A stretch of DNA of 64,000 bases from Acidobacteriota bacterium. GTDB lineage: Bacteria > Acidobacteriota > Vicinamibacteria > Fen-336. Below, in pieces: positions 26,474 through 35,865 of this stretch; position 1 is the stretch's first letter, and every line of letters begins with the position of its first letter. The notes below the pieces were generated by a model, which was not told the DNA's origin, ran no database searches, and worked only from the letters and a program-made list of their open reading frames with translations. The position numbers and the translations under genes are program-made. The stretch is from assembly GCA_022340585.1 (NCBI GenBank), contig JAJDNS010000051.1, forward strand, positions 1 through 64,000, written 5' to 3'.

Positions 26474-27391
26474 TTGAGCGAGAGCAGCCCACGGGCGACG
26501 GTGGCGGTGGTCCAGGCCGCGCCGGTCGTTCTGGACCGGGAGGCCACCCTGGAGAAGCTGGAGCGCCTGGTGGCCGAGGCCGCCGGCCTCGGGGCCCGGG
26601 TCATCGTGCTTCCCGAGGCCTTCGTGCCGGCCTACCCTGCGTCGGCGGTCTTCGGGCCGGTGTTCGGCGGCTTCTCCGACCCGGGAGCCGGCCCCGTCTT
26701 CCGCCGATTCGCCGACAACTGCGTGGAGGTGCCTTCTCGAGGGACCGAGCGCATGGGCCGGGCGGCGCGCCAGGCCAAGGCCTGGCTGTGCGTGGGGGTC
26801 AACGAGCGCACGGCCACGGGCACCCTCCACTGCACGCTCCTGCTGTTCGCCCCCGACGGCGAGCTCCGCCAGGTCCGCCGCAAGCTCGTTCCCACCCACG
26901 ACGAGCGCATGGTCTGGGGCCCCGGTCCGGCCGAGGCACCCCGGGCCGTCCCCACCGAGCTGGGCCCCGTGGGCCAGCTCGTCTGCTGGGAGAACTACAT
27001 GCCCCTGGCCCGGTTCTCGCTCTACGAGTCGGGGGAGCGGATCCACCTGGCTCCCACCGCCGATGCGAGCGACGGCTGGCAGGCCACGATCCGCCACATC
27101 GCCCTGGAGGGTCGCGTCTTCGTCCTGGCCTGCAACCAGTACGTCACCCGCCAGGATTACCCGGACGACTTCGAGCTGAACGACGCCCTGGAGAAGGCCC
27201 CGGAGGTCCTGTGTCGCGGGGGCAGCGCCATCGTGGCGCCCGACGGGTCCTATCTGGCCGAGCCACTCTACGGGCGGGAAGGGATCCTCACCGCCGAGCT
27301 CGACCTCGGCCTCGTCACCGAGGGCCGCCAGCTCCTCGACGTGGCCGGACACTACTCGCGCCCCGACGCGCTTCGCCTCGCTACCGACTGA
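26474..27391 (+). CDS. Carbon-nitrogen hydrolase, nitrilase branch
   Basis: A 305-residue cytoplasmic nitrilase-superfamily enzyme with the Glu-Lys-Cys triad: Glu in VLPEAFVP, Lys in RRKLVPTHDER and Cys in LVCWENYMPLAR. The CWENYMP context is that of branch 1 (true nitrilases, cyanide hydratases) rather than amidases, so the likely reaction is nitrile to carboxylate plus ammonia. I place the start at TTG 26474, which has AAGGA upstream and leaves a normal N-terminus (TVAVVQAAPV). No ATG lies in a sensible place. It sits between the SCO1 gene and a sulfatase gene with short gaps, so a three-gene transcript is possible. Confidence 0.85.
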   Translation: MSESSPRATVAVVQAAPVVLDREATLEKLERLVAEAAGLGARVIVLPEAFVPAYPASAVFGPVFGGFSDPGAGPVFRRFADNCVEVPSRGTERMGRAARQAKAWLCVGVNERTATGTLHCTLLLFAPDGELRQVRRKLVPTHDERMVWGPGPAEAPRAVPTELGPVGQLVCWENYMPLARFSLYESGERIHLAPTADASDGWQATIRHIALEGRVFVLACNQYVTRQDYPDDFELNDALEKAPEVLCRGGSAIVAPDGSYLAEPLYGREGILTAELDLGLVTEGRQLLDVAGHYSRPDALRLATD

Positions 27392-27403
27392 GGAGTCCTC
27401 ACC

Positions 27404-29398
27404 ATGCCCCGACGATTCATCCCGGCTCTGGCCGTGGCCGCCTCTCTGGCCACCGTATCGTGCTCGGAGTCGGCGCCGGACCTCCCCAACATCCTCTGGA
27501 TCACCGTCGAGGACATGAGCCCGAACCTCGGGGCCTTGGGCGACGCCTACGCCCTCACCCCGAACATCGACCGCCTCGCTTCGGAGAGCGTGCGGTACAC
27601 GAATGCCTTCGCCACCGCGCCGGTCTGCTCCCCCTCCCGCTCCACCCTCATCACCGGTGTCTACGCCACGTCGCTGGGGACGCAGCGGCTCCGCTCCCGC
27701 TTCCCGATTCCGGCGATGATCAAGGGCTGCCCGTCGTCCCTGCGGGCGGCGGGGTACTACACCACCAACAACGTCAAGACCGACTACAACACCGCCGACG
27801 AGGCCCGTCTGATCGAGGAGTCCTGGGACGAGAGCAGCGAGACCGCCCACTGGCGGGGCCGGGCGGAAGGGCAGCCCTTCTTCGCGATCTTCAACGACAT
27901 GACCACGCACCAGTCCCGGTCCATGTCGTGGAGCTACGAGGAGTTCCAGGAGAAGGTCCAGAGCCGCCTCACTCCCGAGGAGATCCACGACCCGGACCAG
28001 GCGCCCGTCCCCCCCTACTACCCGGACACCCCGGTGGTGCGGAAGACCATCGCCCGCTACTACGACTGCGTCACCGCCATGGACAAGAACGTGGGCCGGA
28101 TCCTCGCCGAGCTCGAGGAGGATGGCCTGGCCGGGGACACCATCGTCTTCTTCTACTCCGACCACGGGGCGGGCCTGCCCCGGGGGAAGCGGGTGCTCTA
28201 CGACTCGGGGACCCACGTTCCCCTTCTCATCCGGGTTCCCGAGAAGTACCAGCACCTGGCCCCCGCCGCTCCCGGGGAGACCGTGGACCGCCTGGTGAGC
28301 TTCGTCGACTTCCCCCCCACCCTGCTGAGCCTCCTCGGCCTGGAGATCCCCGAGTACATGCAGGGGACGCCGTTCCTGGGCGCCGCCGCCGGCGAGCCGC
28401 GCGAGTACGTCTTCGGGGCCCGGGATCGGATCGACGAGGCCTACGACCTGGCCCGCTCCGTCCGGGACCGCGAGTACCTCTACATCCGGACCTACATGCC
28501 CCACCTCTCCTACAACCAGCCCAGCGCCTACCCGGACACCGCCGACATCAGCAAGGAGATCGAGCGCCTGGCCACCGCGGGACGGCTGAAGGGACCTCAG
28601 CTCGCGTACGCGGGGCCCAGACGGCCCCGGGAGGAGCTCTACGCGGTCCAGGAGGACCCGCTGCAGCTCGAGAACCTGGTGTACTCCGATGAGCACCAGG
28701 AGGCCCTGTCCCGAATGCGTCGCGAGCTGGAGAGCTGGATTCGCCGCACCCACGACGTGGGCTTCCTGCCCGAGGCAGACGCGTGGGCCCGGCTCGATGG
28801 TCACGCCACGCCCTGGGACCTGGCGCGGGACCCGGAGGCCTACCCGCAGGAGCGCATCACCGCCGCGGCCGCGATGGTGGGGCGCGAGGACGCCCTCGAG
28901 GACCAGGCGGACCTCCTGGCCGACCCCGACGCCGCGGTCCGCTACTGGGCCGCGGTGGGCCTCGCCGCCTCGGCGCGCGCGCCCGAGAAGTCACGGGAGG
29001 CCCTCCACACCGCTCTCGGGGATTCGTCGGCCGTGGTCCGCATCGCCGCGGCCGGGGCCCTCGCCCGCCACGCGCGCCTCGCGGTCGCCGCCGAGCCCGG
29101 GCCTGGGGGCGGTCCCGAGGGCGCCGCCGCGCCGGCGCCCGCGGACGACACCGAACCCGAGCCCGACGGCCAGGCCGACCTCGACGCGGCCCTGGCCGTC
29201 CTGGAGAAGGAGCTCGCCGGCGAGGATCTCGACGCCGCCCTCCTCGCCTGCAGGACCCTCGAGCTCCTCGGCGAGCGGGCCCGTCCCGCGGCCCGGGCCA
29301 TGCGGTCCGCCGCCGCTCGCTTCGAGGACGTCGAAGGCGACCAGTCCCTCTTCATCCGCTTCTCGACCAGCGCCTTCCTGAGCCGACTCGGACGCTGA
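27404..29398 (+). CDS. Sulfatase lipoprotein with HEAT-like C-terminal region
   Basis: A 664-residue type I sulfatase with a lipoprotein-like signal (SLATVSC). The active-site motif CSPSRSTLITG contains the cysteine that must be converted to formylglycine. The metal site includes the N-terminal TVEDMSPNLG and FYSDHGAGLPRGK. The last about 170 residues are helical and Ala-rich (YWAAVGLAASA, VRIAAAGALARHA), which resembles HEAT repeats. It probably removes sulfate from a sulfated glycan or aryl ester at the cell surface. A second sulfatase of the Cys type lies at 31142-32914. Confidence 0.87.
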   Translation: MPRRFIPALAVAASLATVSCSESAPDLPNILWITVEDMSPNLGALGDAYALTPNIDRLASESVRYTNAFATAPVCSPSRSTLITGVYATSLGTQRLRSRFPIPAMIKGCPSSLRAAGYYTTNNVKTDYNTADEARLIEESWDESSETAHWRGRAEGQPFFAIFNDMTTHQSRSMSWSYEEFQEKVQSRLTPEEIHDPDQAPVPPYYPDTPVVRKTIARYYDCVTAMDKNVGRILAELEEDGLAGDTIVFFYSDHGAGLPRGKRVLYDSGTHVPLLIRVPEKYQHLAPAAPGETVDRLVSFVDFPPTLLSLLGLEIPEYMQGTPFLGAAAGEPREYVFGARDRIDEAYDLARSVRDREYLYIRTYMPHLSYNQPSAYPDTADISKEIERLATAGRLKGPQLAYAGPRRPREELYAVQEDPLQLENLVYSDEHQEALSRMRRELESWIRRTHDVGFLPEADAWARLDGHATPWDLARDPEAYPQERITAAAAMVGREDALEDQADLLADPDAAVRYWAAVGLAASARAPEKSREALHTALGDSSAVVRIAAAGALARHARLAVAAEPGPGGGPEGAAAPAPADDTEPEPDGQADLDAALAVLEKELAGEDLDAALLACRTLELLGERARPAARAMRSAAARFEDVEGDQSLFIRFSTSAFLSRLGR

Positions 29399-29758
29399 GC
29401 GTCCCCGGGCTCGGGCTGCCGCTGTGTGCGGGAGCCCCTCCTCGGTCTGCGACCACGGTCCGAGCTCGAGTGAGGTCGGGTCTCAGCGTTTCCGCCGTCC
29501 GGACGTTGGCTGCCGCTTCCTGCTCGAGGCGTGCAGGCCATCGAGGCCGCGGCGGCCGGGACCCGCCGAGGACCCTGCTCCTCTTCGAAGCCTGCGGGCC
29601 CGCAGGCGGGTGGCCGACCGCGGCCGCACGTCCCGGAGAGCCCGACCGTGAGCGGCAGCCTGGGCTCGGCTCCTGCGAGCTGGCGTTCTCCGTGGCTCGA
29701 GAGATGCAATGCCGTCAGGCGCTGGGGTGGCGCGCCAGCGCCCGCGAGCCGAAGCAGC
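29399..29758. other. 360-base gap between convergent genes
   Basis: No gene is supported here: open frames are short and have no ribosome site. It holds an 18-bp perfect palindrome (29590-29607, GCCTGCGGG and its complement) and the terminator-like hairpin described separately at 29718-29742. Confidence 0.5.
29718..29742. terminator. Hairpin before the end of pepQ
   Basis: GGCGCTGG (29718-29725) pairs with CCAGCGCC (29735-29742) over a 9-nt loop between the convergent sulfatase and pepQ genes. There is no T-tract. Confidence 0.45.
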
Positions 29759-31066
29759 TCAGTCCGGGAGCTGCTCGCGGGTGAGGTTGCGGGGGCCGGA
29801 CTCCATGACCACGACGTTGTCCTCGACGCGGATCCCGCCCAGAGGGGCCAGGGCGTCGATCGTGTCCCAGTCGAACGCCGCGGACCGGGGGCCGCTCCGG
29901 AACGGCCGGAGCAGCATCGGGATGAAGTAGAGCCCGGGCTCGATCGTGAAGACGTGGCCGGGCTCGATCATCCGGGTGTTGCGGAGGTACGGGTGCTCCT
30001 CCGGGGGCGGGGCGGGGGTTCCCGACGGGTCGGACTGCTGGCCGGCCACGTCGTGAACCTGGATGCCGAGGTGGTGCCCGATGCCGTGGGGGAAGAACGG
30101 GTGGGTGAGCCCGGTCTCGTACGCCTCCTCGGCACTCACCTTCAGGAGGCCGTGCTCGCTGAGAATCCGCCCGATCCCGCGGTGGGCCTCGAGATGGACG
30201 TCGAGGTAGGGGCGGCCAGGCCGCGACTCCTGGACGAGCTGCTGCTCCAGGGCTTCCATGGCCGGGACCATGGCCGCGAAGCGCGGGTCACACGCGGCGG
30301 TGGTGGTCGTCCGCGTGATGTCGGAGGCGTAGCGTCGCACCTGCACCCCGGCGTCGAGAAGGAGGACCCGGCCGTCGCGGACGGTCTGCTTGCTCTCGTA
30401 GTGGAGGATCGCCCCGTTCTTCTCCAGGGCCACGATGGTCGTGTAGGGCAGCTCGGCCTCGGTCGTGCCCGCCGCGCCCACGAAGGCGTGGTGGATCTCC
30501 CTCTCCGACGCCCCCGTAGCGAACGCCTCGCGGGCGGCGCGGTGGGCCCGGGCCCCGAGCACGGTGGCCTGCTCGAGGCACCGGATCTCGTAGTCGTCCT
30601 TGTAGCTGCGGTTCCAGTCGAGGCGGGAGACGAGGGCCTTCGGGTTCGCCTCCAGCCCGAGTTTGGTGGCCCGTTCCGTCTCGCTCCCGACGAAGGCAGC
30701 CCGCGACGGGGTGCCGATCCGCTCCCAGGCCGCGTCGAGGGTCCCCGCCTCCTCCAGGTCGAACTCCGGGAGCCAGAAGCCCTCGGTCACCCCTCCCTGC
30801 TCGTACCAGTAGTCCTCGGGCGCGTAGCGGATGACCCTCGGCTTGCGGCCGGGGACCACGTGCAGGAGGTGGTGGGGCCCGGTGAGGGGACACCAGTGGG
30901 CGAAGTGGGGGGTGGGCTCGAAGGGGGCGTCGCGGTCGTCGACGAAGAAGGTGAACGGGGTCCCGCTCGAGATGACGAGGGACTCGAATCCCGCCTCGGC
31001 CAGCGCCTTCTCCGTCTTCGCCTGCAGCCGCGACACGTGCCTCGAGAAGAGATCCGCGTGGGTCAT
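29759..31066 (-). CDS. pepQ: Xaa-Pro dipeptidase PepQ
   Basis: A 435-residue cytoplasmic M24 metallopeptidase that cleaves dipeptides with C-terminal proline. Length and layout match E. coli PepQ: N-terminal FFVDDRDAPFEPTPHF, then the pita-bread domain with metal ligands in LLDAGVQVRRYASDITRT, the His in FFPHGIGHHLGIQVHD, Glu in TIEPGLYFI and Glu in GGIRVEDNVV. ATG 31066 has AGGTGG upstream; the longer open frame adds 11 residues that break the alignment. Family members also hydrolyse some organophosphates. Confidence 0.92.
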   Translation of the reverse strand: MTHADLFSRHVSRLQAKTEKALAEAGFESLVISSGTPFTFFVDDRDAPFEPTPHFAHWCPLTGPHHLLHVVPGRKPRVIRYAPEDYWYEQGGVTEGFWLPEFDLEEAGTLDAAWERIGTPSRAAFVGSETERATKLGLEANPKALVSRLDWNRSYKDDYEIRCLEQATVLGARAHRAAREAFATGASEREIHHAFVGAAGTTEAELPYTTIVALEKNGAILHYESKQTVRDGRVLLLDAGVQVRRYASDITRTTTTAACDPRFAAMVPAMEALEQQLVQESRPGRPYLDVHLEAHRGIGRILSEHGLLKVSAEEAYETGLTHPFFPHGIGHHLGIQVHDVAGQQSDPSGTPAPPPEEHPYLRNTRMIEPGHVFTIEPGLYFIPMLLRPFRSGPRSAAFDWDTIDALAPLGGIRVEDNVVVMESGPRNLTREQLPD

Positions 31067-31141
31067 CGAAACCACCTTTCCTGAGGGAAACCCCTCCACC
31101 CCAGCCGGCGAGCGCCCTCCATCATACGGCGCAGCAGCGAG

Positions 31142-32914
31142 TCACGGCGGGGCCCGACGGTCGAGTCGCACGGCCATGAGGTCCAGGACCCTGCCCCGCC
31201 CGTTCTCGATGGCCTCGAGGGTCAGGCGCACCCGGCCCCGGGGAAGCTCGAGAGGCCCGAGAGGGAGCCGCTCCCACTCCATCTCGTACACCTCCTTGCG
31301 GGGAACCCGGTCGGGGGAGGGGACCTGGTGGATCGCCGTCGCCGTGACCGTCGCCGCGGCCTCGCTCTCGCCCGCGGACACGCGGACGCGGGCGCCCGCC
31401 TCGTCCTCGGGGCAGAGGTACTCGAGGCTCACGTCGTAGGTGCCCGCCTCCACCACGTCCAGCTCCCACCAGAGGCGCGCGTCCGTGTCCGTCCAGCTCG
31501 TGAGCCAGTCGTTCGCCCAACCCTGCCCCTGCTCGAACGCGGGTCCGCCTTCGAACCAGGCCTGGGTCGCGGGGAGGGACACCGGGTTCTCCTCGGGGAA
31601 CCCCACCGGGATGGGGAAGCGGGTGAAGCCCGCGCGGGTCACGTCGCGGAACCAGGCGTCGTACTCCGCGGCGAGGCGGGCGGTGATCTCGGGATGAGCT
31701 CCGGCGATGTCGTTCTGCTGTCCCGGGTCGCCCTCCATGTCGTACAGCTGCCAGCCCTCGCCCTCGTCGACCGCGCGGTAGCGCTGGGTCCGCGCCGCCC
31801 CGGGAGCCGGCTGGGGTTCGCGGTCGAGGAAGCGGTGGCTGAAGAGCGTCCGGTCCGGCCAGCCCGCGGTGCCTCCCTCCAGGAGGGGGCGCAGGCTCTG
31901 GCCGTCGAGCTCCAGGCCCTCGGGGACGGAGACCCCGGCGAGGTCGAGGAGCGTCGGCAGCAGATCCACCCCGGAGGCGATCGGCGCCACCTCGCGCGGA
32001 GCGAGGTGGCCGGGCCAGGAGACGAAGCAGGGCACGCGCACCCCGCCCTCGTGGACGCTTCCCTTGGTCCCCCGCATCCCGCCGTTGAACCGCGCACCGT
32101 TGGGCCCGTTGTCACCGAAGAAGACGACGATGGTGTCGCGGGCGAGACCCTGGGCCGCGAGGGCGTCGAGGATTCGCCCGACGTTGTCGTCGAGGCTCTC
32201 GACCATGGCGTAGACCGCCGCGGTCCGGTCGTCGAGACCCCGGGCCTTCACGCGGTCGAAGTACGGGTCGGGCACCTGGAAGGGAGAGTGGGGTGTGTTG
32301 TAGGCCAGGTACAGGAACAACGGCCGCTCGTGCGGGCCCTGGAGGATGCCGAGCGCCTCCTCGGTGAGCACGTCGTTGATGTAGCCCCTGGTCCGGACCG
32401 GCTCCGTGCCCCGCAGGAGCCAGGTGTCGAAATAGTTGTTCCAGTGCCCGCGCCGGAAGCCGAAGAAGGTCTCGAACCCCTGTCCCTCGGGCGAGTAGGG
32501 GTAGTGCTCGCCGTTGTGCCACTTGCCGACCATGGCCGTGCGGTAGCCCGCGTCGCGCAGGATCTCCGCGAGCGTCACCTCCTCCGCCCGCAGGGTCTCC
32601 TTGCCCCGCGTCACCCCCCAGACTCCGCCGCGCAGCGAGTCCCGCCCGGTGAGGAAGGCCGCCCGGGTCGGAGAGCAGAGGGGGCTGACGTAGAAGCGGT
32701 CGAAGCGCACCCCGGAGCGGGCCAGGGCGTCGAGACGGGGGGTCCGCACGTCCGGGTTCCCGTGGAGAGAGAGGTCGCCCCAGCCCTGGTCGTCGGTGAG
32801 GATCACGAGGATGTGGGGCCGCTCGGTCTGCGGGGCCGTTCGGGAGGCGCCGGTCCCGGCCAGGGTGGCCAACGCAATCACCAGGAGAGACGGAATCCGG
32901 GAGTCGACACGCAC
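31142..32914 (-). CDS. Exported arylsulfatase with C-terminal beta-sandwich region
   Basis: A 590-residue type I sulfatase with a signal peptide (LLVIALATLAGTGAS). It shows LVILTDDQGWGD (metal ligands), the formylglycine site CSPTRAAFLTG with its Cys, GKWHNG and FFGDNGPNG. After the catalytic region (about 1-430) comes a tail rich in beta strands (LWWELDVVEAGTYDVSLEY), which looks like a carbohydrate-binding-type module often attached to sulfatases. It probably desulfates glycans outside the cytoplasm. It starts at GTG 32914. It has no sulfatase-modifying enzyme next to it. Confidence 0.87.
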   Translation of the reverse strand: MRVDSRIPSLLVIALATLAGTGASRTAPQTERPHILVILTDDQGWGDLSLHGNPDVRTPRLDALARSGVRFDRFYVSPLCSPTRAAFLTGRDSLRGGVWGVTRGKETLRAEEVTLAEILRDAGYRTAMVGKWHNGEHYPYSPEGQGFETFFGFRRGHWNNYFDTWLLRGTEPVRTRGYINDVLTEEALGILQGPHERPLFLYLAYNTPHSPFQVPDPYFDRVKARGLDDRTAAVYAMVESLDDNVGRILDALAAQGLARDTIVVFFGDNGPNGARFNGGMRGTKGSVHEGGVRVPCFVSWPGHLAPREVAPIASGVDLLPTLLDLAGVSVPEGLELDGQSLRPLLEGGTAGWPDRTLFSHRFLDREPQPAPGAARTQRYRAVDEGEGWQLYDMEGDPGQQNDIAGAHPEITARLAAEYDAWFRDVTRAGFTRFPIPVGFPEENPVSLPATQAWFEGGPAFEQGQGWANDWLTSWTDTDARLWWELDVVEAGTYDVSLEYLCPEDEAGARVRVSAGESEAAATVTATAIHQVPSPDRVPRKEVYEMEWERLPLGPLELPRGRVRLTLEAIENGRGRVLDLMAVRLDRRAPP

Positions 32915-32955
32915 GGTGGCCCGACCCTAGCACGGAGAATCGTTGCCCGCACACC

Positions 32956-34179
32956 TCAGCTGATGGGCTCGAGCCGGTACACCTCGCCACCGAGGTCGAC
33001 GACGTAGACCTCGCCGTCGGCGTCGACGCCGAAGGTCGAGATGCGGTCGATGCCTTCGAGGCCGGCGGTCCAGTCCCGCTGGTCCGTCGCCACGCCGTCC
33101 GCGAGGCGGAACGACCGCACGAAGCCGGTGCAGAAGTCGCCGTAGAAGTACGTCCCGACCAGGTCCGGCATCCGGCATCCGGCGTACACCGCCCCGCCGA
33201 TGACCGAGCAGCCTTCCCGATGGCTGTAGTCGAGGACGGGCATGGTGATGCCGGACGTGTCGCACCCACTCGGAGGGTCGTAGCAGAGGGTGCCCTCGGT
33301 CAGGTTCCAGCCGTAGTTCTCCCCGCCCCCGCGGGTGGCGAGGCCGACGTCGATCTCCTCCCGCGCGGACTGCCCGACGTCGCCGATGTAGAGGTCGCCG
33401 GTGGCCCGGTCGAAGGACATGCGGAAGGGGTTGCGGAGGCCGTAGGCCCAGATCTCGGCCTCGGCCCCGGCGGTGGAGAGGAAGGGGTTGTCGGCGGGCA
33501 CCGCGTAGGGTGCGCCGGAGTCCACGTCGATTCTCAGGATCTTGCCGAGGAGCACCCCGAGGTCCTGTCCCGAGCCGAGGGGGTCGCCTCCCGACCCCCC
33601 GTCGCCAAGGGCGATGTAGAGGAGGCCGTCGTTGCCGAAGGCCACCGCACCGCCGTTGTGGTTGGCGAAGGGCTGGGGAACGAGGAGGCGCACGCGCTCC
33701 GTCGCGGGGTCGGCCCCATCGGCCGAGGTCGCCCGAAACTCCGAGATCCGCGTGGCCCCGGACGGGTTGGTGTAGTTGACGAAGAAGCGCCCGTTCGTGG
33801 CGAAGTCGGGGTGAAAGGCGAGTCCGAGGAGCCCGCGCTCACCGCCGGAAGCGATCCGGTCGGAGATGTCGAGGAAGGGCTCCGGACTCACCTGGCCGCC
33901 GAGGATGATCTTGATGAGGCCCCCTTGCTCGACCACGTAGAGCCGCTCGGGGTCCCCGGGGGCCGCCTGCAGGTCGAGGGGGCGCTCGAAGCCCGAGGCG
34001 ACGAGCCGTGCGCCGAGAGACGGGATGCCCGGGACCGGCTCCCCCGCGGCGCAGGACGCTGCCGGGGGCGTCGCGGTGGGTGTGGGCGAGGGCGCAGTGC
34101 TCCCGTCGCCGCCACACGCACCGAGGAACGCGGCCATCAACGCCACCCCAGCGACACGATTCCCCGTCGATCCAGCCAT
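32956..34179 (-). CDS. PQQ-dependent sugar dehydrogenase-like lipoprotein
   Basis: A 407-residue protein with a lipoprotein signal (MAAFLGACGG) and a Pro/Thr linker. Its six-bladed beta-propeller resembles soluble glucose/aldose dehydrogenase. Diagnostic pieces are GERGLLGLAFHPDF, NHNGGAVAFGNDGLLYIALGD, YGLRNPFRMSFD, DVGQSAREEI and GENYGWN. In the family, the His and Arg of these segments bind or activate PQQ and the sugar. It would oxidise sugars in the periplasm if PQQ is supplied; no PQQ synthesis gene is in the window. ATG 34179 has a GGGGGG stretch upstream. It lies 41 bases from the sulfatase start, and the two could be one transcript. Confidence 0.85.
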   Translation of the reverse strand: MAGSTGNRVAGVALMAAFLGACGGDGSTAPSPTPTATPPAASCAAGEPVPGIPSLGARLVASGFERPLDLQAAPGDPERLYVVEQGGLIKIILGGQVSPEPFLDISDRIASGGERGLLGLAFHPDFATNGRFFVNYTNPSGATRISEFRATSADGADPATERVRLLVPQPFANHNGGAVAFGNDGLLYIALGDGGSGGDPLGSGQDLGVLLGKILRIDVDSGAPYAVPADNPFLSTAGAEAEIWAYGLRNPFRMSFDRATGDLYIGDVGQSAREEIDVGLATRGGGENYGWNLTEGTLCYDPPSGCDTSGITMPVLDYSHREGCSVIGGAVYAGCRMPDLVGTYFYGDFCTGFVRSFRLADGVATDQRDWTAGLEGIDRISTFGVDADGEVYVVDLGGEVYRLEPIS

Positions 34180-34279
34180 GAGACCCCCCGCTTGCCCTGA
34201 GACCACCAGTCTAGCCCGTGGCCCGCACCCCGGTCCTGTGTCCCCGGTCACCGCACCGAAGGGCGGAGACGGTGACGCG

Positions 34280-35110
34280 CTACTGGAGCGCCGGGACCGC
34301 GCCGGCCAGGTACTTTGGCAGCTCGGACGGCGAGAACTGGAGACCCGTGTAGAACGGCCCGAACTCCCCGTACCAGACGCTGGCCTCGTCGAAGCGCATC
34401 TCGTAGATGAGCTTCTTGAAGACGACGGGGTCGTCGGCGAAGAGGTCGACGCCCCACTCCCAGTCGTCGAAGCCGATGGCTCCCGAGATGATCTGGTTCA
34501 CCCGACCCGCGTAGTGGCGCCCGATCTTGCCGTGCTCGAGCATCATGCGCCCGCGCTCTGCGAAGGGCTCGGCGTACCAGTTCTTCGCCTCGCCCCGGTG
34601 CTTGTTCATGGGGTAGAAGCAGACGTGGCGCCGGGCCGGGGGCTCGAGCCAGAGACGGCCGGACACCCGCTTCTCCTGCTCCTTCATCTCGGCGTCGAAG
34701 GCGGCCTCGAACTCCTCGGTCCCCGGCTCCAGACCCTGCCCGGCCAGGCGCTGGTGGATGCGACCGGTCATCTCGTACAGGCCGAGCTCGACGATCGAGA
34801 CGAAGGATGTCGTGGCCTCGAGGAAGGGGGCGAGGCCCAGGCGGGCCACCGCGAGCTGGGCGGCCTGGAGCGCCTCGAAATCCTTCCGGAAGTGGATGAG
34901 GAGGAGGTCGCCCTTGTGCCCGAGCATGGTCACCGGGACGGTCGATCCCTCCGCGCCCTGCTGCATGCCGGCCAGCACCTCCGCAGCCTCGCGAGCCCGG
35001 CGGTCCCGGTCCGACTCCCCGAGCGCTTCCCATTCACGCCAGCGAACACGGAACATCTGGTGGAGAACGCTCCACCCTTCGAGGGTCTCGGGGACCCGGG
35101 GATCGTGCAT
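34280..35110 (-). CDS. hemQ: Coproheme decarboxylase HemQ (chlorite dismutase-like)
   Basis: A 276-residue haem-binding protein that carries out the last step of the coproporphyrin-dependent haem pathway, oxidative decarboxylation of coproheme. The catalytic Tyr is in FYPMNKHR, the proximal His probably in EHGKIGRHYAGRV, and the HemQ-specific GAIGFDDWEWGVDLFADD is fully present. ATG 35110 has CAGGAGG upstream; the open frame extends further but without similarity. Presence of this gene implies that haem is made through coproporphyrin rather than protoporphyrin. It is divergent from tspO, a porphyrin-binding protein gene. Confidence 0.92.
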   Translation of the reverse strand: MHDPRVPETLEGWSVLHQMFRVRWREWEALGESDRDRRAREAAEVLAGMQQGAEGSTVPVTMLGHKGDLLLIHFRKDFEALQAAQLAVARLGLAPFLEATTSFVSIVELGLYEMTGRIHQRLAGQGLEPGTEEFEAAFDAEMKEQEKRVSGRLWLEPPARRHVCFYPMNKHRGEAKNWYAEPFAERGRMMLEHGKIGRHYAGRVNQIISGAIGFDDWEWGVDLFADDPVVFKKLIYEMRFDEASVWYGEFGPFYTGLQFSPSELPKYLAGAVPALQ

Positions 35111-35228
35111 CTCGCTCGCCTCCTGGCCTGACGGTATCCTCCATCTTACCCAGCCTTTACACGCCTGGGCCCGATACCGCTGGATTTCGCGCCCCATCCG
35201 GCCAAGAATTCGGGCGGGAGCGAGGATC

Positions 35229-35729
35229 GTGGCGCGTCTTCCTATCTCGAAGGTGAAGGTCCCCGCCGGCCGCGACCTCATGGGCTTCGTCGCCTTCGTC
35301 CTGCTCTGCTTCGGGGTGTCGGTCCTCGGGGGACGGGTCACGGGACCGGCCCTGAGGCCGTGGTACGAGTCCCTCGCGAAGCCGCCGTGGACCCCGCCGG
35401 GCTGGGTGTTCGGGCCGGTGTGGGTGGTTCTCTATCCCCTGATGGCCATCGCCGGCTGGACCGTCTGGCGAGAGGGCCGCTCGCGGGTGGCGGTGCTGGT
35501 GTTCCTGCTGCAGCTCGCGCTCAACGGTGTGTGGCCGTGGCTGTTCTTCGGCCTCCGTCGGCCGGACTGGGCCTTCGTCGACATCGCCGCCCTGGTGGTC
35601 GCCATTGCCGTGACGATCGCGGTCTTCTACCCCGTGAGACGGCGCGCCGCGTTCCTCCTCGTGCCGTACCTCGCATGGGTCGTCTTCGCGGCGGCCCTGA
35701 ACCTCGCCATCTGGCGCCTGAACCCCTGA
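35229..35729 (+). CDS. tspO: TspO/MBR family tryptophan-rich sensory protein
   Basis: A 166-residue inner-membrane protein with five transmembrane helices. Signature parts are PWYESLAKPPWTPPGWVFGPVW in the first loop, QLALNGVWPWLFFGLRRPDWA and YLAWVVFAAALNLAIWRLN at the end. TspO binds porphyrins and other tetrapyrroles and is linked to stress and tetrapyrrole control. I chose GTG 35229 (GGGAG and GAGG lie upstream); an ATG at 35280 would cut into the first helix. The divergent hemQ gene shares the 118-base control region. Confidence 0.9.
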   Translation: MARLPISKVKVPAGRDLMGFVAFVLLCFGVSVLGGRVTGPALRPWYESLAKPPWTPPGWVFGPVWVVLYPLMAIAGWTVWREGRSRVAVLVFLLQLALNGVWPWLFFGLRRPDWAFVDIAALVVAIAVTIAVFYPVRRRAAFLLVPYLAWVVFAAALNLAIWRLNP

Positions 35730-35760
35730 TGCGCCCTTCGCCTCCACGTCCGACCCTGCC

Positions 35761-35820
35761 CAGGACACGATCGCCCCGGCGGAATCGTGTCCTTGGCCAG
35801 GACATCCGGCCGCAGGCCGG
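35761..35820 (+). repeat. 60-bp hairpin-forming intergenic repeat, copy 2
   Basis: It has the same two-hairpin layout as the copy at 25416. AGGACACGAT (35762-35771) pairs with 35784-35793, and CCGGCC-GCA-GGCCGG lies at 35806-35820. It sits in the 136-base gap between tspO and the large beta-sandwich gene. Confidence 0.75.
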
Positions 35821-35865
35821 CTCGACTCTCGGCCGGTTCCTCTCGTCCAAAGTGGGGAGCGGAGT

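Noticed and set aside
27404-32914. A polysaccharide utilisation locus built around the two sulfatases
   Set aside because: No glycoside hydrolase, polysaccharide lyase or SusC/SusD-like pair lies with them, and the genes are on opposite strands with PepQ between.
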